This document shows, piece by piece, positions 8,532 through 18,735 of a stretch of DNA of 64,000 nt (within the stretch, counting starts at the first letter, position 1; every line of letters begins with the position of its first letter). Location: positions 1-64,000 of the forward strand of contig CAIXRA010000037.1 of NCBI GenBank assembly GCA_903921725.1, given 5' to 3'. This DNA is from an uncultured Lentisphaerota bacterium (lineage in GTDB: Bacteria > Verrucomicrobiota > Lentisphaeria > Oligosphaerales > CAITYL01). Under the pieces are notes generated by a model. The model saw only the letters and a program-made list of their open reading frames with translations. It did no database searches and had not been told where the DNA came from. The position numbers and the translations under genes are program-made.

Positions 8532-10073
8532 TCACCACATTTGGCGGTCGAGGGTACGGTACTGGACGGCCTCCGTGATGTGCGACGAGCCGATCTCCTC
8601 GACACCCTCCAGGTCGGCGATGGTGCGGGCCACGCGCAGGAGCCGGTGGTAGGCGCGGGCGCTCAGGTTCAGGTCATGGATCGCCAGGCGCAGGACCGCC
8701 TTGCCGGCCTCGTCCAGGGCGCAGTGCCGCTCGATCTGCGCCGGCCCCATCTCCGCGTTGCAGCGGGCTCCGCCATCCTCGTCCTGAAAACGAACGGTCT
8801 GCACCAACCGCGCCCGGCGGACGCGTTCGCGGATGGCGGCGGAGCTTTCGCCGCGCGGACGCCCCATCAGCTCGGCCTCCGAAATCGGCGCGACCTCGAC
8901 ATGCAGGTCGATGCGGTCCAGCAACGGCCCCGAGACGCGCGACCGGTAGTTCAAAATCTGCCCCGTCGAGCATCGGCATTGGCGCTGAAAATTTCCATAA
9001 TGGCCGCATTGGCAGGGATTCATGGCGGCGACCAGCATGAAATTGGCGGGGAAGGTGAAACTGCCGATGGCGCGCGAGATGGTGACCGTCCCGCTCTCCA
9101 GCGGCTGGCGCAGGACCTCCAGCACGTTGCGCTTGAACTCCGGCAGCTCGTCGAGGAACAGCACGCCACTGTGCGCCAGGCTGATCTCGCCGGGGCGCGG
9201 CACGGAAAGCCCGCCGAGCAGTCCGGCGTCGCTCACGGTGTGGTGCGGCGCGCGGAACGGACGTTTCGTCACCAGCGCCTCGGACGGCCCGAGCACCCCC
9301 GCGATGCTGTGGATTTTGGTTACCTCCAGCGCCTCAGCCAGTGAGAGCGGCGGCAGCACCGACGGCATCCGCTGGGCGAGCATGGTCTTGCCGGTGCCGG
9401 GCGGTCCGATGAAGAGTAGATTATGCCCGCCGGCGGCGGCGACCTCGATGGCGCGGCGGGCGGACTCCTGCCCCTTGATGTCGGCGAAATCCGGGCCACA
9501 GGTGCTTTCCTCCGCGCAGAGGGTCCGCACATCCACCTGCACCGGGGCGAGGTTCCCCTCGCCACGCAGGAACTCCACGGCCTCCGCCAGGCTCCGCACG
9601 CCATAAACGTCGAGCGACTGGGCGACGGCGGCCTCCGCCGCGTTCGCCACCGGCAGCAGCAGCGACTTGAACCCCATCCGCCCCGCATGCAGGGCGACGG
9701 GGAGCGCGCCGCGGACCGGCCGCACCGCGCCGTCCAGCGCCAGCTCCCCCAGGCAGAGCGTGCTGCCGAGACGTTCCGGGCTGAAGCCGTTCGTCGCCGC
9801 CACCATGCCGAGCGCAATCGGCAGGTCGAACGCCGCCCCTTCCTTGCGCACGTCCGCCGGGGCGAGGTTGATGGTCGTCCGGCCGTGCGGCGGAAAGAAG
9901 CCGCTGTTCTGCATGGCGGACCAGACGCGTTCGCGGCTTTCACGAACGGCGGTGTCCGGCAGGCCGACCACCGTGATCAACGTCTCGTTCCCCGCGCCGG
10001 TGGCGTTCACCTCGATCTCAACCGTAAACGCCTCCACCCCTTGAATCGCCGCGCTCCACGCTTTTGCCAACAT
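8532..10073 (-). CDS. comM: YifB/ComM family Mg-chelatase-like AAA+ ATPase
   Basis: In naturally transformable bacteria ComM is a hexameric helicase that promotes branch migration during integration of transformed DNA. The 513-residue protein has the N-terminal Lon-protease-like ChlI fold (about 1-170, VVGLPDTAVRESRERV), then the AAA+ core with Walker A GPPGTGKTM (about residue 220), Walker B-like GVLFLDELPEF, sensor region MNPCQCGHYG with a CxCG...CRC cysteine cluster, LDRIDLHVEV, and a C-terminal lid (SARAYHRLLRVARTIADL). Length is normal for the family. Function in competence here is inferred by homology; the gene is widespread in bacteria not known to transform. Confidence 0.94.
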   Translation of the reverse strand: MLAKAWSAAIQGVEAFTVEIEVNATGAGNETLITVVGLPDTAVRESRERVWSAMQNSGFFPPHGRTTINLAPADVRKEGAAFDLPIALGMVAATNGFSPERLGSTLCLGELALDGAVRPVRGALPVALHAGRMGFKSLLLPVANAAEAAVAQSLDVYGVRSLAEAVEFLRGEGNLAPVQVDVRTLCAEESTCGPDFADIKGQESARRAIEVAAAGGHNLLFIGPPGTGKTMLAQRMPSVLPPLSLAEALEVTKIHSIAGVLGPSEALVTKRPFRAPHHTVSDAGLLGGLSVPRPGEISLAHSGVLFLDELPEFKRNVLEVLRQPLESGTVTISRAIGSFTFPANFMLVAAMNPCQCGHYGNFQRQCRCSTGQILNYRSRVSGPLLDRIDLHVEVAPISEAELMGRPRGESSAAIRERVRRARLVQTVRFQDEDGGARCNAEMGPAQIERHCALDEAGKAVLRLAIHDLNLSARAYHRLLRVARTIADLEGVEEIGSSHITEAVQYRTLDRQMW

Positions 10074-10416
10074 GTTCCACGCCCTCCGCCGTCCCGCCTG
10101 TCATCCATGCTGCCGCCGTCCCGCGGCTTCATGCTCAAAACGTACCGCCGGCTATTTTATTGTCCGTTTTGTTGCTTATTTTTATTCGCCATTCATGCGC
10201 CGTGGCTCATGTGCAGAGCAAGGCGGCCGGTTTCCATCCATGTCCCAGACCCGCACGGACGACGGACCGGCCCTGCGCGATGATTATGGGTGGCAATAGC
10301 CGCTTGGCGGGCTATTTTTCAAGCTGTCCCGGCTCACGGGTGACGGTTCCGTTTCCCCCGGCTGTTTCCATTGTGTTTCAGGCTTCCATTTTGCCTTCTG
10401 CCTTCAAGGTTTCCCG
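10074..10416. other. Divergent intergenic region between comM and the ABC ATPase
   Basis: Between two divergent genes. It contains an AT-rich patch (ttttattgtccgttttgttgcttatttttattc, in pieces around 10154-10187) and the hairpin at 10295-10319 listed separately. No ORF in it looks coding. Confidence 0.6.
10295..10319 (+). terminator. Hairpin with T-run upstream of the ABC ATPase (possible attenuator)
   Basis: A 7-bp stem (AATAGCC ... GGCTATT, 8-nt loop) is followed by TTTTT at 10315-10319, in the direction of the ABC ATPase and about 100 bp before its start codon. As no plus-strand gene precedes it, it would act on the leader of the ugpC-like/ribBA transcript if the promoter lies upstream in the AT-rich patch. 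No ligand-binding fold was recognised. Confidence 0.4.
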
Positions 10417-11510
<1,094 letters not shown>

Positions 11511-11514
<4 letters not shown>

Positions 11515-12704
11515 AATTCACGTTCAATACGACCGAGGAAATCCTGGCGGACATCGCCGCCGGAAAAATGGTGGTCATCACCGACGATGAGGACCGCGAG
11601 AACGAAGGCGACCTGCTGATGGCGGCCGAATGCGCCACGCCCGCCGCCATCAACTTCATGGCACGGCACGGGCGCGGCCTGATCTGCGCTCCGATTTCCC
11701 GCCACCGCGCGCAGGAGCTGGGGCTGCACGAGATGGCGCGTCCGGAGGATCATTTCCGCACGGCGTTCACCGTCAGCGTGGACGCACGGAAGAACGTCAC
11801 CACCGGCATCTCCGCCGCCGACCGCGCGCACACCATCCAGCTGCTGGTCCACCCGAAGACCGCGCCCGCCGACTTCGTCGCGCCGGGGCACATCTTCCCG
11901 ATTATCGCCCGCGACGGCGGCGTGCTGGTGCGCACCGGGCACACCGAGGCGGCGGTCGACCTGGCGCGGCTCGCCGGCAAGGCGCCGGTGGGCGTCATCT
12001 GCGAGATCATGAACGAGGACGGCACGATGTCGCGGCTTCCTGACCTGCAGAAGTTCGTGAAGCAACACAAGCTCAAGATCGGTTGCATCGCCGACCTCAT
12101 CCGGTACCGCCGCCACACCGAGAGCCTCGTCACCAAGGCCAGCGTGGTGAAGCTTCCGACCCAATTTGGTGAGTTCGACCTGCACTGCTTCGTGGCGCAC
12201 GACGGGACGCCGCACCTGGCGCTCGTCTGCGGCGACATCGCCGGAAAGAAGGATGTGCTGGTGCGCGTCCACAGCGAATGCCTCACCGGCGACGTCTTCC
12301 ACTCCGGGCGCTGCGACTGTGGCCAGCAGCTCGAGGGCGCCTTGCAGATGATCGCCAAGGAGGGGCGCGGCGTGCTCGTGTACATGCGCCAGGAGGGGCG
12401 CGGCATCGGGCTCGTCAACAAACTCCACGCCTACCAGCTTCAGGAACGCGGGTTCGATACGGTCGAGGCCAACGAGAAACTCGGCTTCCCGGCCGACCTC
12501 CGCGAGTATGGCCTGGGCGCGCAGATCCTGCAGACGCTCGGCATCAAGAGCATCCGCCTCATCACCAACAACCCGCGCAAGATCATCGGGCTCGAAGGAT
12601 ACGGCCTGAAGATTTCCGGGCGCGTGCCGCTGGTCTTCGCCCCCAAGCCGGGCAACCGCAAGTACCTCAAGACCAAGAAGGAACGCCTCGGCCACCTCCT
12701 GTGA
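11511..12704 (+). CDS. ribBA: Bifunctional 3,4-dihydroxy-2-butanone 4-phosphate synthase / GTP cyclohydrolase II
   Basis: Provides both committed precursors of riboflavin: RibB converts ribulose 5-phosphate to dihydroxybutanone phosphate and RibA opens GTP. In 397 residues, about 1-200 are RibB ([18 protein letters not shown] [41 protein letters not shown]) and about 205-397 are RibA ([11 protein letters not shown], the zinc-binding set [29 protein letters not shown]-like [19 protein letters not shown]). All catalytic motifs are present in both halves. It starts inside the stop codon of the upstream ABC ATPase. No FMN riboswitch (RFN) was recognised before it. Confidence 0.97.
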
Positions 12705-12752
12705 GGACGTGCCTTGCCGGTTCCGGGCATTCCGAAACATGTTTTTATTGTT

Positions 12753-12781
12753 TTGTCATACGCCTGCAAAAGTCTTGTATT
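12753..12781 (+). promoter_or_regulatory. Possible promoter for the small secreted protein
   Basis: TTGTCA (12753-12758), 17-bp spacer, TGTATT (12776-12781), about 100 bp upstream of the start codon at 12880. The -10 matches only four of six consensus positions. Assignment is by inspection. Confidence 0.3.
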
Positions 12782-12879
12782 CAAAGCTTTCCGCGTTTCC
12801 GCCTCCGTGGAAATCGGCTCCGTGTGCGGTTATGTTCCTGTAGCGTCCGAAGCTGTTCCCAACCCAAGGAGGCCGGTCC

Positions 12880-13248
12880 ATGAAGCGCATGCAGACGAAG
12901 CTGGTCCTGTCCGTGCTCGCCGCAGGAATCCTGGCACTCCCCGCCGCTCTGGCAGTGGCGCCCAAGGCTCCGGCAGCTCCCCCCGCCCCATCAGCCCCGG
13001 CCGTGCCGGTCATCCACCAAGGACTGACGGCGGACGAGATGGTACAGGTCGCCATCCTCATCAAGAACGACAAACGGATCCGGGAGAAACGCATCCTGGA
13101 GTTCCATGTGAACCCCGACGGCAGCCTAAGCGTCCGCACCGGATGCCAGAAGGACCAGTTCACCGTCCGCGGCGAGGCCATCCTGCTGAACAAGCGGAAC
13201 GACCGCTGGGGCATCGCCGCCGTGTCCCAGCAGGAAGCGGCCTTCTAA
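12880..13248 (+). CDS. Small secreted hypothetical protein
   Basis: A 122-residue protein with a clear Sec signal peptide (MKRMQTKLVLSVLAAGILAL followed by PAALA), then an Ala/Pro-rich linker (about 27-43) and a compact domain (about 46-118) containing GLTADEMVQVAILIKNDKR and EFHVNPDGSLSVRTG. The domain appears to be a small alpha/beta unit; I do not recognise a family. The start is supported by AAGGAGG 7 nt upstream. Stand-alone gene, converging with nfo; TGCGCCGCCGGCGCA at 13265-13279 forms a GC hairpin between them but lacks a T-run. Confidence 0.8.
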   Translation: MKRMQTKLVLSVLAAGILALPAALAVAPKAPAAPPAPSAPAVPVIHQGLTADEMVQVAILIKNDKRIREKRILEFHVNPDGSLSVRTGCQKDQFTVRGEAILLNKRNDRWGIAAVSQQEAAF

Positions 13249-13323
13249 CCCGCACCATGCAGGATGCGCCGCCGGCGCAACGTCGGGAATAAGATTGAAT
13301 CATGCAGGCGGAAGGCGGCGGCA

Positions 13324-14214
13324 TCAGAGAGTTTCAAGGCGGCGCAGGATGGCGAGGTTTTCGCGGTCGTCGCGCATCGTTGCGTCCGACTCTTCCTTCG
13401 GCGTTTCGAGAATGCCGGGGATTCCGCGGAAGGCCGGATCGTTGAGCACGCAGCGGAACCCCTCCTCGCCGATGCAGCCCTTGCCAATCTGCTCGTGACG
13501 GTCCACGCGGGAGCCGACATCCTTGCGGCTGTCGTTGAGGTGCAGCAGCCAGAGGCGTTTCAGGCCGATTTCACGATCGAATTCTTCGGCCATCATCCGC
13601 ACCGCCATCGGCGAGCGCAGTTCGTAGCCGGAGGCGAAGGCGTGGCAGGTGTCGAGGCAGACGCCGATGCGCCGGTCGCCATCGGCCGCCTTGATGATCG
13701 CCGCGAGCTCCGCAAAGCTAACGCCGAGCGTGGCGCCCTGCCCCGCGGTGTTTTCCAGCGCCAGGCCGACCGGCGAGTCCGGGGTCGCCGCCAGCACCTC
13801 GCACAGCCCCTTCGCCACCCGCGCGATCCCCGCGGCCGCACCGTCCTCCTTCGGGGAGCCGGGATGCAGCACGACGCAGGCGCAGCCGAGCAGCTCCGCG
13901 CGGCGCACCTCCAGCGTCAGCGAGGCGACGGACTTCTTCCAGAGCTCCTCCGAGCCGGAGGCGAGATTGATGAGGTAGCTGTCGTGCACCGAAATGAAGC
14001 GGATGCCCGCGGTGGCCGCGGCCTCGCGGAATTCGCGCGCGGCAGTGACGGAGATCGGCGGCGCGTCCCAGCGGAGCTGGCTCTTGGTGAAAATCTGCAG
14101 CGCCGTCGCCTCCGCCGCCACCGACTGGCGCACGGCCGTGAGGAAACCACCGCTGATGGACATGTGCGCGCCCAGCAGTCGCCGTTCCGCCGCTTCCATC
14201 TTCGTCCCGCCCAT
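13324..14214 (-). CDS. nfo: Endonuclease IV (AP endonuclease)
   Basis: Cleaves the phosphodiester 5' of abasic sites in base excision repair, using three zinc ions in a TIM barrel. The 296 residues contain family motifs: GAHMSISGG at the N-terminus, QIFTKSQLRW, VLHPGSPKEDG, LENTAGQG, GVCLDTCHAFASGY, LHLNDSRKDVGSRVDRHEQIG and PGILETPKEE. Metal-binding His, Glu and Asp residues in these motifs are all present. The start at 14214 has GGAGG 8 nt upstream. Length is normal. It lies 29 bp downstream of GH130 on the same strand, so the two may be cotranscribed although unrelated. Confidence 0.96.
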   Translation of the reverse strand: MGGTKMEAAERRLLGAHMSISGGFLTAVRQSVAAEATALQIFTKSQLRWDAPPISVTAAREFREAAATAGIRFISVHDSYLINLASGSEELWKKSVASLTLEVRRAELLGCACVVLHPGSPKEDGAAAGIARVAKGLCEVLAATPDSPVGLALENTAGQGATLGVSFAELAAIIKAADGDRRIGVCLDTCHAFASGYELRSPMAVRMMAEEFDREIGLKRLWLLHLNDSRKDVGSRVDRHEQIGKGCIGEEGFRCVLNDPAFRGIPGILETPKEESDATMRDDRENLAILRRLETL

Positions 14215-14243
14215 GGTCTGCGCCTCCGTTATGCCGCCGCTGT

Positions 14244-15203
14244 TCAGGCCCGTGCGTCCGCCAGAAGTTCGCGGACGGTTGTGATTGCCAGGCCGACGGC
14301 CGTGTCCGCCGCGCCATAGTATACCAGCACGCGGCTGTCGGGCAACGCAAAGCCGGCGGCGTCATACTGCTCGACTATCATGCCGCTCGGGAAGACCACG
14401 TTCGGCACCTGGCCGGCAAGCTCGTACAACTCACGCGGTTCCAGGATGTTCTGGCGTCCGCGGGCGACGACCTTCGACGGCTCCTCCAGATCGAGCAGGA
14501 AGACGCCCGCCTGGTAGATGTTGACGCCGGCGAAGTGCGTGGCGACGCCGTGGTAGACGCAGAGCCAGCCTTCGCGCGTCTTCACAGGCGGCGCGCCCGG
14601 CCCGATCAATTCGTCCCAGTAATGCCAGCGCCCCTCCAGCACCGGTTTCACGGGGCGCCAGGAGAGCAGATTGTCCGACTCGGAGAGCCAGATGACGGAG
14701 CCGGAGGTGGGGCCGCCGTCATGCGTCTGGCGGTTCGGGCGGTCGAGGCGCAGGTATTTCCCGCCGACCTTTTCGGGAAAGAGCACGCCGTTGCGGATGT
14801 CGCCGTCGCCGACGATGCCGAGGAACTCGAAGCGCACGAAGTCCGCCGTGCGCGCCAGGCCGAGCCGGCAGCCGCCGTCCATGTCCATGGCGAACATCAT
14901 GTAGCAGACGCCGTCGAGCACGGTCAGCCGCGCGTCATAGGCGTGGTAAATGGTTTCCTTCACGCGCTCCAAGCCTTCGATGCGGAGTTCGCGCGGGGCG
15001 ACGGTGAAATTGACGCCGTCAGCGCTCTCCGCGGTGACGAAGAAGGTCTCGCGGCCGCGGTTCTGGACGCGGAGGACGAGGCGGTACTTGCCCAGGAAGA
15101 AGGCGGCGCCGGGGTTGAACACGGAAGTGACGTCCACCAGGTGCGGCGGGATCTCCGGAATCTGCCGGCGCGTCAGGATCGGGTTGTGCGCATACCGTTG
15201 CAT
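14244..15203 (-). CDS. Glycoside hydrolase family 130 protein (phosphorylase-type)
   Basis: GH130 enzymes are five-bladed beta-propellers, mostly inverting beta-mannoside phosphorylases, with some hydrolases. The 319-residue protein shows YAHNPILTRRQIP, FNPGAAFFLGKYRLVLRVQN, DARLTVLDGVCYMMFAMD, the RPNR segment, WHYWDELIGPGAPPVKTREGW, LCVYHGV and VLVYYGAADTAVGLA, which are family-typical. ATG at 15203 is chosen over the upstream in-frame start at 15227 because AAGGAG lies 5 nt before it. The absence of a signal peptide places it in the cytoplasm. With the SSS symporter and CBM9-like protein just upstream on the same strand it may process an imported mannoside or other glycoside. Exact substrate cannot be told from sequence. 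Confidence 0.9.
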   Translation of the reverse strand: MQRYAHNPILTRRQIPEIPPHLVDVTSVFNPGAAFFLGKYRLVLRVQNRGRETFFVTAESADGVNFTVAPRELRIEGLERVKETIYHAYDARLTVLDGVCYMMFAMDMDGGCRLGLARTADFVRFEFLGIVGDGDIRNGVLFPEKVGGKYLRLDRPNRQTHDGGPTSGSVIWLSESDNLLSWRPVKPVLEGRWHYWDELIGPGAPPVKTREGWLCVYHGVATHFAGVNIYQAGVFLLDLEEPSKVVARGRQNILEPRELYELAGQVPNVVFPSGMIVEQYDAAGFALPDSRVLVYYGAADTAVGLAITTVRELLADARA

Positions 15204-15240
15204 GGGAACTCCTTGGAAACGGGACACTCTTGACTGACGG

Positions 15241-15284
15241 ATCGGACCGATCGGACCGATCGGACCAATCGGACGGATCGGACT
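15241..15284. repeat. 9-bp tandem array (ATCGGACCG-like)
   Basis: Units ATCGGACCG twice, ATCGGACCA, ATCGGACGG and ATCGGACT, lying between the GH130 and SSS genes. The last part (15275-15290, ggatcggactgcctgc) recurs with one mismatch at 17406-17421, on the other side of the SSS gene. Confidence 0.85.
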
Positions 15285-15314
15285 GCCTGCGCACTCCGCA
15301 AGTCCTGTGAAATC

Positions 15315-17357
15315 TTACTCCTTCGCTTCCTTCCGCTCCACGAAGCCGTCATCGCTGTGGTCGCGGGTCATGGTCTTGAGTTGTTTGATCATGCGGAACA
15401 GGTCGCGGAAGCCGCCGATGGCGAACCAGACGGTGACGATGACGGCAGCGGCGACGTTGACCCAGATGTACACCCGCCAGTAGCCGATCCAGAAGGGGTC
15501 GGGGATTTCACGGATCAGGAAATTCCAGCCGGTGACGCCGAGGAACAGCGCCATCCAGCCGAAGGTCCAGCCATAGGCCAGGAGGCAGATCGCCTTGTCG
15601 CGGCGGGTGAATTCCCGGCCCATGCCGAAGATCTTCCAGAAGGCCGCGCGGGCGCCGTGCGTTTCCTCGACGACCGCCTCGCCCGGCACGGCGTAGGCGC
15701 CGCGGTGCAGGAGCCGGTCCATGTCGAATCGCTTGTTGTCGAGCAGGGAAACCACAGCGTAGCTGACGACGGCGGCAGTCATCGAGATGAGCGACATCCA
15801 GGCGCCGTTCAGCGGCTCATGCATCGCAAAAAAGCGCCGGACGACCTCCGGATCCCGGACGAAAGGGCTGAGGAGATCCGGCAGCTTCGCCCAGTAATTG
15901 GTCAGGAGGATGGCACCCACGGCGACGCCGGAACCGGCGAGAAGCGCGGTCCAGGCACCGCGGGTCGTGCCGCGCCTCCAGTAGAGGCCGCCGATGATGA
16001 CCGCGCCAGAACCACCGCAGAAGATGGCGCCGGTGATCATCAGGAACGGCCAGATCTTCTCGGAATTCTTGAAGAGCATGCTGAAGAGGAAGATGAACAC
16101 GGCGACGCCGAGGATGGCGCCGCGGAGCAGCAGAATATGCTGCTTAGGAGCAAACGGTTTTTTGCGGAACGGCATGACCACATCCTGGATGAAGATGGCG
16201 CCCCAGGAATGCAGGTAGGAGGCGTGCGTGCCGATGGTCGAGGCGAGCATGGCGGCGGTCAGCGCGCCCATCAGCCCCGGAGGCAGCAGTTTGACCAGCA
16301 CCAGCGGCGTGATCATCTGGTCGCCGATGGCCTTGGTCTCCGCCGCGGAAATACGCGCCACGCCGGCGTTGACGGAGTCCTGGATGCCGGTGATGGCGGC
16401 GCTGTCGCCGAGGCCGTACTTCATGACGACGCAGGCGATGACGGGGACGACGACGAACATGATGTTCTGCGGGATCCAGCGCCAGGTCGAGAGCACCTCG
16501 CCCATCTTCGCCTCGTGCGCGCTCTTCGCGGAGGCGTTGAACCCCTGCGTGCCCTGCCACGAGAGCTTGTTGTAGATCAGGATCACGATGTTGATGGCGA
16601 AGTACCAGATGTTGAACACCTCGACCTCGCCGGTCTTGAACGGGTTGATCAGCGATTTCCCCTTCTCCGCGTGCGCCAGCACCTCGGCGACATGGTGCCA
16701 GTTCACCACGCCCGTCAGGCAGAGCAGGTAGACGACCAGGATGACGAAGACGACGGAGACGAAGATGGCCTGCAGGAAGTCGGTGATCATCACCGCGATC
16801 TGCCCGCCGGTGAAGACGAAGAACAGCGAGACCGCCAGGAACGCCAGCATGATCAGCGGATAGGCGGACCACGCCACCCCCAGCCACTGGAAATGCTCCG
16901 GGATCCCACAGAAATGGAGGAAGAAGAGCGCGCCGACCGACGGGAAGATGCCGAAGTTGACGATGCCGGAAAGGAACGCCACCAGCCCGGCGAAGATGCG
17001 GAACCGGCGGCTGTAGCGGATCTCGAAGAACTGCGCCATGGTCAGGCAGCGCGTCTGCCGGAAACGGTAGGTCACCCAGCCGGAAACCGCCAAGATGATC
17101 AGCACGATGCCCGAGGCGACGTCCCACCAGCGCGAGACAAAGCCCGACGCATAGTTCTGCTGCCAGTAACCGATGATGGTGATTGAGCCGATGGCGCACA
17201 TTCCCTGCGACACGCTCAGCAGGTAGCGCCCGCCGGTGCGCCCCGCGGAGAGGAAGTCCGCCACGCTGCGCATATAGCGGCGGCTCTGCGCCACCGACAG
17301 GATGACGAACGCGATGAACGCCGCCACAATCAGCCAGTCAATCCGTGTCAGGTTCAT
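15315..17357 (-). CDS. Sodium:solute symporter (SSS family)
   Basis: An inner-membrane Na+-coupled symporter of 680 residues with about 14-15 predicted transmembrane segments. The LeuT-fold core shows DFLSAGRTGGRYLLSVSQGM, the QFFEIRYSRRFRIF region, a Na+-site-like segment around GALTAAMLASTIGTHASYL, and a long C-terminal extension (about 560-680) with three or more further membrane spans and a charged tail. This is longer than SglT or PutP (about 500-550) and resembles the large sugar-type SSS proteins of PVC bacteria. ATG at 17357 is preferred over TTG four codons upstream; the ribosome site is weak. Neighbouring GH130 and CBM9-like genes suggest a saccharide substrate. Confidence 0.9.
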   Translation of the reverse strand: MNLTRIDWLIVAAFIAFVILSVAQSRRYMRSVADFLSAGRTGGRYLLSVSQGMCAIGSITIIGYWQQNYASGFVSRWWDVASGIVLIILAVSGWVTYRFRQTRCLTMAQFFEIRYSRRFRIFAGLVAFLSGIVNFGIFPSVGALFFLHFCGIPEHFQWLGVAWSAYPLIMLAFLAVSLFFVFTGGQIAVMITDFLQAIFVSVVFVILVVYLLCLTGVVNWHHVAEVLAHAEKGKSLINPFKTGEVEVFNIWYFAINIVILIYNKLSWQGTQGFNASAKSAHEAKMGEVLSTWRWIPQNIMFVVVPVIACVVMKYGLGDSAAITGIQDSVNAGVARISAAETKAIGDQMITPLVLVKLLPPGLMGALTAAMLASTIGTHASYLHSWGAIFIQDVVMPFRKKPFAPKQHILLLRGAILGVAVFIFLFSMLFKNSEKIWPFLMITGAIFCGGSGAVIIGGLYWRRGTTRGAWTALLAGSGVAVGAILLTNYWAKLPDLLSPFVRDPEVVRRFFAMHEPLNGAWMSLISMTAAVVSYAVVSLLDNKRFDMDRLLHRGAYAVPGEAVVEETHGARAAFWKIFGMGREFTRRDKAICLLAYGWTFGWMALFLGVTGWNFLIREIPDPFWIGYWRVYIWVNVAAAVIVTVWFAIGGFRDLFRMIKQLKTMTRDHSDDGFVERKEAKE

Positions 17358-17405
17358 GCGGGGGCTCAATCCTGTGATGCGGATGAAGTTGTACTTTTAT
17401 CGGTC

Positions 17406-17421
17406 GGATCGGTCTGCCTGC
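17406..17421. repeat. Direct repeat of the 15275-15290 segment flanking the SSS gene
   Basis: ggatcggtctgcctgc differs from ggatcggactgcctgc at one position. The pair brackets the symporter gene; it may be a remnant of the same dispersed 9-bp array rather than a target duplication. Confidence 0.6.
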
Positions 17422-17436
17422 CGAATGACTCGGCGC

Positions 17437-18531
17437 TCACTTCTTCTCCGGCTCCCCGATGCGGAGCCAGGAATCGTTACGGATGGAGGCGGCCTTGCGC
17501 GAGCCGTCCGGGAGCACGACCTCCACGGTCGCGGTCCAGCCGGCCCCTTCCAGCTTGAACTCGGGGCCGGCGGCGACGGTTCCGGCTGCGGGCGGCGCCA
17601 GCGCCAGTTCGGCCGGCGTTTTGGCCCAGCGGCCGTTCGCCGCGAAAAACGCGCTCTGTGCGTGGTAGATCCGGTTCAACAGCTCCCGCGCCCCGGCGAA
17701 CGGGTCCGGATGCACGGCGGCGGGGGTGCCGGACGGCGTTTTGGAAAACTCGACCAGCCCCCAGCGCTCCGGCATGTGGATGTTCACCACGCCGGTCGGC
17801 GACCAGACCCAGTTGTCCTCGGGCTTGCCGGGAAGCTTTTCGTACCCGCCGTCCTTGACGTTCACCTGCCATTCGACGCGCGAGAAATTGACGTGCCACT
17901 GGTCGCCGTCCTGCGGCGGCTTGACGGTGTGCCGGGGAATGGCCAGCGCCGTCCACGGGATGGCGATCTCCACGGTCCAGCCCTTGTCCGCGTCCTTCGA
18001 GTCGTTGACGGTGCCCTGGATGGCGGTGGCGACCTTCAGGCCCGCAATGTCCCAGGCGTCCATCGGGTTGCCGCCGTCGCGGTACGGGATCGGCAGGAGC
18101 AGGTCCCAGGGCGTGCCGAAGGCGTTGACCTCCAGCTCGGCGTACTCGATATTGTCGCGGTTGGGGTCGAGGAAAACCTCGAAGTCATTGTCGCGGAAGA
18201 TGATCTCATCGCGCTTGGTGAGGGTCGCCCAGACGTGCGGCTCCTCCAGCTCGGCGGCGATGTAGAGACACTGGTCGTCCCACACCATCTTGGCATGCGT
18301 GCGGAAGCGCGGGACCGGCTTTCCGGCGCCCTCGATGTCCCGGAACTCCGAGGTCCAGGGTGCGTCGCTCCACGCCTTGTCGTCGAGCCTGCCGTCAATC
18401 CTGGGCGGTTTGGCGGTCCTGTGGCAGACATAGGCGGGCCGGCCGGCCGGCGGCGGCGGTTCCCCGGCCGTTGCGAGGTCCGCAAACGGGAAAATTGCCG
18501 CGATGGCGGCCAACAGCAGGAAACGGTTCAT
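17437..18531 (-). CDS. Secreted CBM9-like carbohydrate-binding protein
   Basis: A 364-residue exported protein with signal peptide (MNRFLLLAAIAAIFPFADLATA). Residues about 30-270 form a family 9-like carbohydrate-binding module of the DOMON type: PPRIDGRLDDKAW at the start, WDDQCLYIAAELEEPHVWA, FRDNDFEVFLDPN, WTVEIAIPWTAL, WHVNFSRVEWQV and WSPTGVVNIHMPERWG. A C-terminal domain of about 90 residues follows (LLNRIYHAQSAFFAANGRW) with a type-IV-pilin-like opening. The start has GGAGGAG just upstream. In PVC genomes such proteins are often next to sugar-utilisation genes, as here beside SSS and GH130. No catalytic motif is evident. Confidence 0.85.
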   Translation of the reverse strand: MNRFLLLAAIAAIFPFADLATAGEPPPPAGRPAYVCHRTAKPPRIDGRLDDKAWSDAPWTSEFRDIEGAGKPVPRFRTHAKMVWDDQCLYIAAELEEPHVWATLTKRDEIIFRDNDFEVFLDPNRDNIEYAELEVNAFGTPWDLLLPIPYRDGGNPMDAWDIAGLKVATAIQGTVNDSKDADKGWTVEIAIPWTALAIPRHTVKPPQDGDQWHVNFSRVEWQVNVKDGGYEKLPGKPEDNWVWSPTGVVNIHMPERWGLVEFSKTPSGTPAAVHPDPFAGARELLNRIYHAQSAFFAANGRWAKTPAELALAPPAAGTVAAGPEFKLEGAGWTATVEVVLPDGSRKAASIRNDSWLRIGEPEKK

Positions 18532-18622
18532 CCACTCCTCCAAGTCCAAGCTGGAACGCGAAACAAACAAAGCCGTGTAAGCTATTACGGCGCACGGGTG
18601 AATGCAACCGTCTTCCGGGCGC

Positions 18623-18663
18623 GAAAAAAGAAAGGCGGACCCTTTTGCGGGGCCCGCCTTTCC
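18623..18663 (-). terminator. Rho-independent terminator of ppdK
   Basis: On the minus strand a GC-rich stem (GGAAAGGCGGGCCCC ... GGGTCCGCCTTTC, short CGCAAAA-type loop) is followed by TTTTTT. It lies about 75 bp beyond the ppdK stop and upstream of the CBM9-like gene, separating the two transcripts. Confidence 0.85.
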
Positions 18664-18735
18664 TGGATTCCGGATTTCCGGGGCATCCGGTGGCCGTTTC
18701 CGGCCTCCGGCGCCCGTCGTCCGGGTGGTGTTGTC

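Noticed and set aside
13265..13279. TGCGCCGCCGGCGCA as a bidirectional terminator between the small secreted gene and nfo
   Set aside because: The dyad is perfect but no T-run follows on either strand.
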